A stretch of DNA of 64,000 nucleotides. Source: Thermoguttaceae bacterium (GTDB lineage Bacteria > Planctomycetota > Planctomycetia > Pirellulales > Thermoguttaceae). Positions 9,492 through 17,621 of this stretch are shown piece after piece. The stretch is from assembly GCA_025060325.1 (NCBI GenBank), contig JANXBW010000015.1:1-64000 (forward strand), written 5' to 3'. How positions within the stretch are numbered: position 1 is the first letter of the stretch; the number at the start of each line of letters is the position of its first letter. The notes below the pieces were generated by a model that made no database searches, had not been told where the DNA came from, and saw nothing but the letters and a program-made list of their open reading frames with translations. A program made the position numbers and the translations under genes.

Positions 9492-11102
9492 TTACTGCCC
9501 CTTGTTGCCTTGCACCGGTTGGCCTGTTAGTGCTTGGGCGGCTACATAGAAGATGCTTGTCAAGTGGACAAATGGTCCGCGGACGGGATCCTCGCCTTCG
9601 ATCAACTGGCGGAATGCCTCCGCACCGGGGCCACGGGCATACAAGGGCACCAAGCTATTAGAATGCTGCGTGGCATTGTATCGCAAGCCGGGGAGTCGGC
9701 CCGGACCGCGATCTTCTAGCGGCTGGAAGGGAACCTTGTCGGACTGAGGGCCCCAAATAAGCCCGGTTTCGTGATCGGCCGTGATAATGACCAGCGTTTC
9801 CCCCCAGCTACTGTGGCTTTCCACCCAGTGGACAACGGTCTCGATGGTGCGAAGGAAATCGATCATTTCCTCAATCATTCGGTCCGCACGGTTGGCGTGA
9901 TTGGCCCAGTCGATCGCCCCCCCTTCAATCATGAGGAAAAAGCCATTGGGATTGTCATCAAGGATGTTAAGTGCCCCGGAAGCCATCACCTCTAAGGTGG
10001 GGACGTTTTCGTTAACAGGCTCGGCAAACGGGGCAAGATAAAGCTGGGTTGCCGTTTCGGCTGACTGGCCGCCCAAGCTTGGGGAGGAAGCGGACCCCGA
10101 CAAAGCAGAGGACCTGGCGACCGAAGCGATTCCGGCCTGAGTTTGGGGGGTGCCGGGCTCCCCGGGCTTGGTCACCGTTCGCGACGCCTGCAGTGTAGCC
10201 GCCACCATCGCCGTGCCCACTACCCGCGGGGGAACCGGCCCGGAGGCCAGCGAAGCAAACTCCTCTTTTGTCACCACGGGTCGAAAACCGAGGTATGTTC
10301 CCCCCGGTTGCCCGCGGGCATGTTCGAGCGCTTGCCACAGCTCCTTACCGCCCACGTATTTGTAGTCGTATTTATCCGGGGGCAAAGGCCTTCCGTTGTT
10401 GTCATATTCCGGGTGACCAGCCCCCATGATCACATCGAGGAGACCCTCGCGGATCATCTGCTGGGCGATTGTTTCGTAATCATCCCGTTTGGGGACCTTA
10501 GCCCCACCTAAGGTCGCTGGCGTAGCATGAGACCACTGCACGGAGGTGACAACACCGGTGGATTTGCCCAACTCCTTGGCTATTTCCACAAGCGTGGGCT
10601 GAATCGGCCGGTCCTCATCGCTCCAGTTGATAGCGTTGTTATACGTTTTCCGACCCGTCGACATAGCTGTCCCTGCCCCCGCGGAATCAGTGGCCGACTT
10701 AACAAGCCACTGGTATCCTTCGACCGGATCCCAAGCCTTCTTCGGGTCGTAAACGATCTCCGGGTCCTGCTTACCGCTGCCCCGGGGTCTTGTGCTGAGG
10801 GTAAGCGGATAGGTAGCGCAGCCCAATTGGAGCCACTCCTTGCCGTCCACAACAAATTCTGTGCGACCTGTCTGCCCGTCGAATCTTCCCAAAAACATAG
10901 CCGCGGCTAACCAGCAGCTATAGCCCGCCCCGTCGCCCACAAGGATGATTACGTTCTTGGCCTTGGAGAAAGACTGTGGATTTTGTCCCATTCCCTTGCT
11001 GGCGACGCACACGGCCAAGGCAAGCACGGCTAAAGCCATCGATCCCCATCGGCTTAAAAAACCAGAAATTTGCCTGTCGCGATGTTGCGCTTGTGGGCTC
11101 AT
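9492..11102 (-). CDS. exported alkaline phosphatase
   Basis: A 536-residue alkaline-phosphatase-superfamily enzyme releasing phosphate from monoesters in the periplasm. The signal peptide is about residues 19-40 (SMALAVLALAVCVASKGMGQ). The first metal ligand is D57 in ILVGDGAG. The phosphorylated serine is S140 in SATDSAGAGTAMSTG, and a late metal-binding motif ITADHETGLIWG follows the PhoA pattern. Residues about 300-355 are a Ser/Thr/Pro/Gly-rich insert, probably a disordered surface loop. The start has GGAG 8 nt upstream. It lies 66 nt downstream of the sulfatase on the same strand and may be co-transcribed, pairing phosphate- and sulfate-ester cleavage. Nothing shows Pho-type control. Confidence 0.9.
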   Translation of the reverse strand: MSPQAQHRDRQISGFLSRWGSMALAVLALAVCVASKGMGQNPQSFSKAKNVIILVGDGAGYSCWLAAAMFLGRFDGQTGRTEFVVDGKEWLQLGCATYPLTLSTRPRGSGKQDPEIVYDPKKAWDPVEGYQWLVKSATDSAGAGTAMSTGRKTYNNAINWSDEDRPIQPTLVEIAKELGKSTGVVTSVQWSHATPATLGGAKVPKRDDYETIAQQMIREGLLDVIMGAGHPEYDNNGRPLPPDKYDYKYVGGKELWQALEHARGQPGGTYLGFRPVVTKEEFASLASGPVPPRVVGTAMVAATLQASRTVTKPGEPGTPQTQAGIASVARSSALSGSASSPSLGGQSAETATQLYLAPFAEPVNENVPTLEVMASGALNILDDNPNGFFLMIEGGAIDWANHANRADRMIEEMIDFLRTIETVVHWVESHSSWGETLVIITADHETGLIWGPQSDKVPFQPLEDRGPGRLPGLRYNATQHSNSLVPLYARGPGAEAFRQLIEGEDPVRGPFVHLTSIFYVAAQALTGQPVQGNKGQ

Positions 11103-11168
11103 AAGCTGGCTCCGGTCAGCACGGTGTCAACAAGGCGAGGTTCTTTCCCTAGCACGAAACGGTCAGCT

Positions 11169-12689
11169 TCATTCCTCCGGAATAGGGTCTTGCGGGGCGA
11201 TGGGTTTTCCTTCCCAAATCGCTTCGCCGGTTTGAGGATTATATACAAGAAGGCGACTTCGACTACCGGGGGCAGGGGGTTCGTTGACTTTGGGGAGCCA
11301 GCGGCGGTGCTCGGCCACGACATCGGCGTACCGGGGATCGCCGGCCAAATTGTGCCACTCGTGAGGGTCATTTTCTAAGTCGTAAAGCTCCTCCGAACCG
11401 TCGGCATAACGGATGTACCGCCAGCGAAGCGATCGCACGGCGTGATTGCCCGGATTGTGCGTAGTAATTGCCGGGCGGTCGCGAGGGGCCTCGGGATCCC
11501 TCAGCTGGGGCACAAGGCTTATCCCTTCAAGATCCGCTCGGGCCGGCAGGCCACAAAGTTCTATTAGCGTCGGGAAGATATCCAGGAGCTCCACCGGCTG
11601 ACGGCAGCGACCACCGGGTCGTACCCCCGGCCCAGCAAAAATCAACGGCACCCGTGTGGACGGTTCCCACAGCGTGTTCTTGCCCGTGATAAGTTTTTCA
11701 CCCAGGTGGTAACCATTGTCGCCCCAGAGGACTACAACAGTGGACTGCTCCCGACCAGTGTCGCGAAGGGCCTCTAACACCCGGCCAATTTGCGAATCCA
11801 CAAAGCTCACCGATGCGAGATAGGCCCGGACAAACGGCCGCCACTGATTGTTTGCAATCATCCACCGCAGTCTTGGCTCCGGCAGATACCAGTGGAGATA
11901 CCAGCTAAACCGGGGGGTGTCGTCCCGGTCGTACCAGCAGACAGGCGGCAGAATGCTGTCGTCATCCGGATAAAGCTCAAGCCAGCGCTCGGTAACATAA
12001 CAGGGTACATGAGGGAGGAAAAACCCGATCGCCATGAAGAATGGTTTTTCCCGGGGCAAAGCTTTTAGCTGGTCGACCGCCCAGGTGGCGATTCGCCAGT
12101 CCCCCTTCTCCTCGTCACGATGCTCGAAGGTGCCCCAATCCATAAGCGGATGATTACCCATAGGGGTGGGCGGGATTAATTTCTTTGGCGGGCGAACCCC
12201 GACCTCGGCCGGCGGCCCCCACACCTCGAACTCGCCGGGCCGATCTTTCGGGGGCACCGCATGATAGACCTTGCCCGCCGTCAACGTAAAATACCCATGT
12301 TGACGAAAGTACTGGGGCAGAGTGACCCAATGCCGCCACTTGTCCACGGTACGAAGCCACGGCTCCAAGGCGTAAATGCCCGTGGTACTCGGCCGAAGCC
12401 CCGCTAGCAGGCTCGTCCGCGACGGTGTACACAAAGGCGATTGCCCGTGAGCGTTGATAAATACTGTCCCTCGTGCCGCCAGGGCATCCATATGGGGGGT
12501 TTTTACCAACGGATGACCGCCGACACATCCCACCCACGAGTTAAGATCATCCACCGCAATCATCAGGACATTAGGTCTACCGGGTAAGGGGGCATCGGCG
12601 GTCCGGGGAGCAAGCTGCATCTGTTCGGCCCCTAAACCCGATGCTACTAGCGTCCCCCAGACAAGGAGGCTAAGAATTGGTCGGCACAT
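11169..12689 (-). CDS. exported sulfatase, iduronate-2-sulfatase-like
   Basis: A 506-residue type I sulfatase with a signal peptide (about 1-21, ending ASGLGA). Metal ligands are D47-D48 in IAVDDLN. The formylglycine-forming motif is CTPSR with C87 as precursor, so an FGE-type activating enzyme is needed elsewhere. The body resembles the iduronate-2-sulfatase/choline-sulfatase branch (LPQYFRQHGYFTLTAGKVYH, and GDNGYHLGE later). Substrates are probably sulfated polysaccharides. A longer frame would begin at a GTG at 12731, but the ATG at 12689 has GGGAG about 10 nt upstream and starts right at the signal peptide, so it is preferred. It is followed 66 nt later by the alkaline phosphatase. Confidence 0.9.
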   Translation of the reverse strand: MCRPILSLLVWGTLVASGLGAEQMQLAPRTADAPLPGRPNVLMIAVDDLNSWVGCVGGHPLVKTPHMDALAARGTVFINAHGQSPLCTPSRTSLLAGLRPSTTGIYALEPWLRTVDKWRHWVTLPQYFRQHGYFTLTAGKVYHAVPPKDRPGEFEVWGPPAEVGVRPPKKLIPPTPMGNHPLMDWGTFEHRDEEKGDWRIATWAVDQLKALPREKPFFMAIGFFLPHVPCYVTERWLELYPDDDSILPPVCWYDRDDTPRFSWYLHWYLPEPRLRWMIANNQWRPFVRAYLASVSFVDSQIGRVLEALRDTGREQSTVVVLWGDNGYHLGEKLITGKNTLWEPSTRVPLIFAGPGVRPGGRCRQPVELLDIFPTLIELCGLPARADLEGISLVPQLRDPEAPRDRPAITTHNPGNHAVRSLRWRYIRYADGSEELYDLENDPHEWHNLAGDPRYADVVAEHRRWLPKVNEPPAPGSRSRLLVYNPQTGEAIWEGKPIAPQDPIPEE

Positions 12690-13252
12690 CGCTGGCCAAC
12701 TCCCATCGCACGGCAGTTTTTTCGTCCACACATTTCAAGTTGGACCGGACGGCCCCTACTTCCGACAAGGGTGCTATCTCCAACGGCCAGCAAAAACGTG
12801 TCAACATCTCTTAAGAACCGACGCTATGGATCGGCTGCCTCTTTCAGCCCTGGTGCCAGCAAGAATACCCTGGGCGAAAGCTTCGGCCAATTTTCGCGCC
12901 CTCGGGTCCCTCTGGGAGAGTTACTGCCTCAGGCTTACCCGCCGCCACATGACCGAACGGCCGCGTTGCACGCCCTTCCGGCGTCGCGCTTGATAGGTCG
13001 ACATGAGCTCGTCTGCTGGGCCTCCCAGCTACTACATTGTTTGGGATTAGCAAAAAGGACGCGAGTGCCGAAATTTTTCGTAAAAGGTTTGTCCTTCCTA
13101 GTTGCTTCAGATTATCCCTTCTGACTGCAAATCGTGAGCTATATTTTCAACGGGGACGGCCTAGATTTCGCGAACATAAAGGACCGCATGGACAGAAAAC
13201 CGCCCGATAATCCCCGTTTCTCTTGGCCGGCAAATGCAAGGAGGATGGCGCA
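12690..13252. other. divergent intergenic stretch
   Basis: Region between the divergent sulfatase and Hpt genes, which should hold both promoters. I see no convincing small gene, no strong hairpin and no clear -35/-10 pair. Confidence 0.4.
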
Positions 13253-13612
13253 ATGGCAACCGTCGTGAACTGGCAGTACTCCGGTGCCACCGGGGTGGCC
13301 GACCCGATCTACTCGCCCCTTGCGAGTGATCCCGGGCTGCGAGATCTCCTCGAGCTTTTTGCTGCAACACTGCCTCAGCGATTGCAAAACCTAGAAAGGC
13401 TCGCGGATGAAGGGGACTGGGAGGGATTGCGGCGGCAGGCGCACCAGCTCAAAGGGGCGGCCGGCAGCTACGGCTTCGCTCCGCTTTCGGTGACTGCAGC
13501 CCAGCTTGAAACGATAGCGCGGCAAAATCCGGATCCGGAAAAGATTCGGCAGCTTCTCGACCAGCTGCGAGATCTAGCCAGCCGAGTTACTACCGAATCC
13601 CCAGGAATCTAA
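13253..13612 (+). CDS. stand-alone Hpt phosphotransfer protein
   Basis: A 119-residue histidine-containing phosphotransfer domain protein. The phospho-accepting histidine is H64 in RRQAHQLKGAAGSYGF, the canonical Hpt motif, placed in a four-helix-bundle-like sequence (about 28-115). Such proteins relay phosphate between a hybrid histidine kinase and a response regulator. No kinase or receiver gene is nearby, so the partners are unknown. The start is the ATG at 13253 with AGGAGG about 8 nt upstream; a TTG 30 nt earlier is also in frame but lacks such a site. About 27 extra residues precede the bundle. Cytosolic. Confidence 0.88.
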   Translation: MATVVNWQYSGATGVADPIYSPLASDPGLRDLLELFAATLPQRLQNLERLADEGDWEGLRRQAHQLKGAAGSYGFAPLSVTAAQLETIARQNPDPEKIRQLLDQLRDLASRVTTESPGI

Positions 13613-13930
13613 CGGCGGACCGGTAGCCCCAGCTACCAGGGGCCGAGCGGTCGATCAGATTTGGGCAGGGCCCCGGCGCCAAATCAGGCATGGGAGCCGG
13701 GGTTCCTATTCGACTGGGAGGCGCAGGTTGGGCTAGCCGGCCTGTTTTAAGGACGCTTAAACCACTTCTGCCCCGCTCATCCGGCTACGCGATTCGGACG
13801 GGACAGCAACTCACGATTACCCAGCCAGAAAGACGACCGCGCGAAGATTCCTCGCTCGATTTCGACCACGGGCTTAAAAGAGTCGGCAGCTCGCGCTATC
13901 CGCCGAGGCTCTCCCGAAAGTGGTTTCGAC
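13613..13930. other. gene-free convergent stretch
   Basis: Between the convergent Hpt and phosphoglycerate kinase genes. A small hairpin (GGTAGC-CCCA-GCTACC, about 13621-13637) lies just past the Hpt stop but has no T tract. Nothing else found. Confidence 0.4.
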
Positions 13931-15328
13931 TTACCAGCCTTTGGCGGCAAGCCGAAGCGCCACTAGGTAAGGCACGGGTTCGGCGCCCAGGGCGTTGAGG
14001 ACAGTCCCACCGGCCGTAAAGTTGTGAGTCACCCAATCCGGCTGGCCGTATTTTTCTAGCGCAGTTCCGCCTTCACCCCCACCTACGAAGACCTTAATGC
14101 CGGCGTCCTTCATCCGCTTAAGCTGGCCCATGAAGTGCCGCGTGCCCTCCTCGAACCGGCTGTCCTCAAAGAGGCCAAAGACCCCGTTGTGGAACACCAC
14201 AGCCTTGTCCGGCGCCTGCCGGTTTTCGTTGATGAATCGCGAGACCACCTCTTCAAAAAGCGACCTGGTCTTCGGCCCGACATCCAACTGCTGATCCGAC
14301 GGGCCAATGGTCTCGGACACTCGGCCGTCTTGGAGGACAAAGTCCACCGGCAAGACGAACTGAATGCCTTTGGCTCGGCCTTCCCGAAGCATCCGCTTGG
14401 CCTGTTCGATCCGCTCAGGCGGAATGTACCAACCCTGGCTGGAGTTGGCGGGATCTTCCTGGACACCAATGCAGAAGTCACCGCCGTCAAGTTGAGCCGC
14501 CGCCTTCTTCAAGGCCATCGCCAACGATCCTGCGGTCAGGAGGTAGCGGATCTTCCCGCGGGCAATCATTGCCTCGAGGTCATCGAGCTTATCGATTTTT
14601 ACACCGCTGAAGATAACCATCTGAGCTTCGAGGCAATCGACGAGCGGGCCGCAGAATTCCTGCTCCTCATACTTCCCCATGGCGACCCGGTCCATGGCGG
14701 CTGGCACCACCACACTCGAGCTATCCAAGCTCCCCGCGGAAAAGGCCTCGTGAACATACACGCGGGCAATTTTCTCGGCCACCTCGTTGGCCAGCGTTGT
14801 AAGCGGCTCGACCAACTTGGGGATATCCTCCGGCTTAGCCTCCCAAAGAACCCGCTCGATGGCGTATTTACGAGTGTTTTCCAGCATGATGATCGAGCCG
14901 GGAGAAGCTTTGGCAATCTGATCGGCCGCCTCCGGCAAGACGCGGTTAGTCTGCGGATCGAGCCAATCTTTGATAAGGGCGACCGGGCAGCCAAGGATTT
15001 CCCCCACCCTAGCCGCCACTTTATCCAGAGAACCTTCCGGCTTTCGGCCGATGTGCCCGAAGATGATCTGGACCCATCCCCGCTGCCGACCGAACTCGAG
15101 CGTATCCTTCATCGAACGAAGCCGAATGTCCCCTTCGCCGACCTTAGGACCTGGCTTGGCGTCGACATCCCCACGGACAAGCACTCGAGTACCGGAGGGC
15201 ACATTGGCCAGGCTGTCAAGCTTGGGGATATCGGCCAGGTATTGCGGCAGTGAGAGCTTCGGCACGGAAGGGTCGGCTTTCAGGATAATCCGAAGCCACT
15301 TCTCCATGCGTTCGGTCGTGACCACCAT
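13931..15328 (-). CDS. pgk: phosphoglycerate kinase, divergent form
   Basis: A 465-residue protein, longer than the usual 390-415, homologous over its length to phosphoglycerate kinase, which interconverts 1,3-bisphosphoglycerate + ADP and 3-phosphoglycerate + ATP. Landmarks: RVLVRGDVDA (48-57, usual RVxVRVDFNVP), FGHIGRKPEG (90-99, usual SHLGRPKG, with H92 and R95 kept), IIMLENTRKY, a GVFGLFED loop and GGGEGGTALEKYG near the C-terminus. The substrate-loop Asn of RVDFNVP reads Asp here, and an extra N-terminal arm of about 40 residues is present. AAGGAG lies 8 nt before the ATG. It may be the sole glycolytic enzyme or a specialised paralogue; no other glycolytic gene is adjacent. Confidence 0.82.
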   Translation of the reverse strand: MVVTTERMEKWLRIILKADPSVPKLSLPQYLADIPKLDSLANVPSGTRVLVRGDVDAKPGPKVGEGDIRLRSMKDTLEFGRQRGWVQIIFGHIGRKPEGSLDKVAARVGEILGCPVALIKDWLDPQTNRVLPEAADQIAKASPGSIIMLENTRKYAIERVLWEAKPEDIPKLVEPLTTLANEVAEKIARVYVHEAFSAGSLDSSSVVVPAAMDRVAMGKYEEQEFCGPLVDCLEAQMVIFSGVKIDKLDDLEAMIARGKIRYLLTAGSLAMALKKAAAQLDGGDFCIGVQEDPANSSQGWYIPPERIEQAKRMLREGRAKGIQFVLPVDFVLQDGRVSETIGPSDQQLDVGPKTRSLFEEVVSRFINENRQAPDKAVVFHNGVFGLFEDSRFEEGTRHFMGQLKRMKDAGIKVFVGGGEGGTALEKYGQPDWVTHNFTAGGTVLNALGAEPVPYLVALRLAAKGW

Positions 15329-16017
15329 CGGCCTACTCCTTTCCCTTTGCTAAAAACAAAACACTCTTTGGCTCAGCAAGGACACCCCTGCTTTTAGGTT
15401 GTCCAATAAGATAGCACGCGACCGGCAAAACCGGTAGGACCCGGGGAAAAGGCCAGTTCGCAAAAAAGTGTGGCGATCGGTGCCCTAGAATGATCCCCCG
15501 GGGCAAAACTGGGCCAAATTTCCCACGCCACGGCGTACCACCTCCCGAGTCGCCCGAGACGCACCCCGTTGCCGGTGTCCAAGTGAAGACAGACGCGGGA
15601 ACACCTGGGCCCTAACGTAAAGGAGCAAGTGGGCGGTAATCGAACGGTTAACCAAGAATCTAGGCGGTGTCCTCGCCCCTTCCCACCCCGTGTCGCTTGC
15701 TTGCTTTGCCCAATCTGCCCAATTAATATGAGGCGAGAGACCGCCCCGAAGGGGCCTTTTTAAGCCCCAATAGATCGGCAATCGGCCAGGAACGCTGATT
15801 GCGGAGGAATAAGCTACGCTTGCGATAAGGGGTCCAGTTTCGCTTTTAAAACGTCGTGACGACTTTTTGCGGACCGGGCGCCCTTGTTGTTACGGGCATT
15901 AGACTCGTGGGCTTCGGTTAATACATGCAGATGTTCACAAAGGCAAATATTTAAGCGGGTTTTCCGCTGAGACCGAGGAACAAAGGCTTCCTTTAAAGCT
16001 TGTGGAGAGAATTGCTT
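15329..16017. other. divergent intergenic stretch
   Basis: Separates pgk (minus) from the DUF1598 gene (plus). It holds the attenuator-like hairpin at 15743-15768 listed separately. No gene seen; short frames overlap without family signal. Confidence 0.45.
15743..15768 (+). promoter_or_regulatory. mutually exclusive hairpins with T tract (attenuator-like)
   Basis: GCCCC (15743-15747), loop GAA, GGGGC (15751-15755), then C and TTTTT (15757-15761) looks like a short intrinsic terminator on the plus strand. The same GGGGC can instead pair with GCCCC at 15764-15768 across an 8-nt loop that contains the T tract. No gene precedes it on this strand, and the DUF1598 gene starts about 250 nt downstream, so it could attenuate that transcript. 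This is inferred from pairing only. Confidence 0.35.
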
Positions 16018-17412
16018 ATGTCGACGCTTTTGAGCCATCTCGGTCGGCCGGCATTGTGGGTGTCTTTTGCGGCGTGTTTTCTTTTCCTGACAATCTCGGA
16101 TGCAGAGGCGCAGCAACAAGGTGAAGGACAGATCGCAGGGGTAAGTATTGATGCCGAGGGGGTCCTCCGTCATCAGGTGTACCCTGACCCGACGGGGATG
16201 TTGACTCGGGAGCGGATGGCGGCCGCCCGCGCCACTTTGCCGCCCGAGGTCGCCCGGGCAAGCAAGCTCCGGAAGATTTCGCTCACTCGGTTGGAGAAGG
16301 CAATTATCGCCAACGGTGGCGTGCCCACTGACGAAATGAAGTATTTGGCCGGCCTGCTTCGGGTGCGATACGTGTTCTTCTACCCGGAGACAAAGGATAT
16401 CGTTATCGCCGGCCCGGCCGAAGGGTGGCGATTCGACTTGGCTGGGCGAGCAGTGGGACTAACCAGTGGGCGGCCAGTCATTTTGCTTGAGCATCTGGTG
16501 GTGGCACTGCGGGCATTCCCACCGGGCGGCGAGCCCACGGAGCTCATCACCTGTTCGATTGATCCGACCCCCGAAGGACTGGCCAACGCCCAGCAATTCC
16601 TTAAGACTTTGGGGCGGTTTATCCCCGCGGGAACTGAAGCCGCCGTGGCCCAGTACATGGCGGAGAATCTCCGAACAGCTGTTGGCCTGCAAAAGGTCAC
16701 CATTCGGGGGGTGCCGGCGGATACCCATTTTGCCCACATTTTGGTGGAGGCGGACTATCGCATGAAGATGATCGGCATTGGCCTTGAGCCGCCGCCGGTA
16801 CGGATGGTGACCTTTATCGACAAAGCTAGTCCGTCTACAGTCTCCCGCGAGCTTCTAGTCCGTTGGTGGTTCGTGCCGGACTATCAGTGCGTACGGCGAA
16901 GCGAAGATGGACTGGCAATCGAGCTGGTTGGTAGCGGTGTCAAACTCGTCGGTGAGGATGAATTGGTAAGCATGGAGGGTGATCGGCAGGCAACCGGCCG
17001 AGCCAATCCCGCCAGCCAAGCGTTTACGACGAGCTTTACGAAGATGTACCCGGCCATTGCCGAGCGATCGCCGGTCTTCGCTCAGCTTCGCAACCTCATC
17101 GACTTGTGCGTGGCTGCCGCGTACATTCAGAAGGAGGACTTTTACGGCAAAGCCGAGTGGAAGATGGAATTTTTCGGCGACGAAAGTAAGTTTGCCGTCA
17201 GGACCTATCCTGCACCGAAGGCAGCTCCTACCGCCGTCAACGCTTTGGTCAAGCGATCGCAAGTGATGACACCGTTTGGCGGCGGTGTGGAAATCGAAGC
17301 TCAGAAGGCCCTCCTACCGGAAAACCTGCTGGCCGATCCTAAGGGAGAAGTCAACAAGGTTCGCGAGGAAATCCGTGCTCAACTCTCCACCGACCATTGG
17401 TGGTGGGACTAA
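16018..17412 (+). CDS. exported DUF1598 protein
   Basis: A 464-residue protein with an N-terminal signal peptide (about 1-32, ending DAEAQ). The mature part matches DUF1598: an acidic/Val-rich lead (IAGVSIDAEGVLRH), KISLTRLEKAIIANGG, then YLAGLLRVRYVFFYPETKDI, VIAGPAEGW, TSGRPVILLEHLVVALR and SIDPTPEGL. The family is, as far as I know, planctomycete-restricted and of unknown function; export suggests a periplasmic or envelope role. The ATG at 16018 has GGAGAGA about 8 nt upstream; a TTG six codons earlier is less likely. It is followed by a good terminator at 17434, so it is monocistronic. Confidence 0.85.
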   Translation: MSTLLSHLGRPALWVSFAACFLFLTISDAEAQQQGEGQIAGVSIDAEGVLRHQVYPDPTGMLTRERMAAARATLPPEVARASKLRKISLTRLEKAIIANGGVPTDEMKYLAGLLRVRYVFFYPETKDIVIAGPAEGWRFDLAGRAVGLTSGRPVILLEHLVVALRAFPPGGEPTELITCSIDPTPEGLANAQQFLKTLGRFIPAGTEAAVAQYMAENLRTAVGLQKVTIRGVPADTHFAHILVEADYRMKMIGIGLEPPPVRMVTFIDKASPSTVSRELLVRWWFVPDYQCVRRSEDGLAIELVGSGVKLVGEDELVSMEGDRQATGRANPASQAFTTSFTKMYPAIAERSPVFAQLRNLIDLCVAAAYIQKEDFYGKAEWKMEFFGDESKFAVRTYPAPKAAPTAVNALVKRSQVMTPFGGGVEIEAQKALLPENLLADPKGEVNKVREEIRAQLSTDHWWWD

Positions 17413-17433
17413 CTGCCCGTTTTGCACGGCATC

Positions 17434-17465
17434 GCCGAGGGAGGCTGGGCCTCGGCTATCTTTTC
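17434..17465 (+). terminator. intrinsic terminator after the DUF1598 gene
   Basis: A perfect 7-bp stem (GCCGAGG 17434-17440, CCTCGGC 17450-17456) with a 9-nt loop is followed by TATCTTTTCT. It begins 22 nt after the stop codon. Confidence 0.7.
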
Positions 17466-17621
17466 TAGTCCTTCTTTCAGGTGGGTGGTGATCCGCGGAA
17501 GCGACTCATCGGCAGTCGCGAGGTCGGGGAGCAATCTTAAATTTTTTCACTGTCCCCGGGATGGCTCCCCGGAGCCTTTAGGCCGGGAAGTTCCTGGGTG
17601 TAATCGCGGAGCTACCACGTG

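Noticed and set aside
14135-15253. A 372-codon plus-strand open frame over pgk
   Set aside because: Antisense to a gene with recognisable PGK motifs; no ribosome binding site or family signal.
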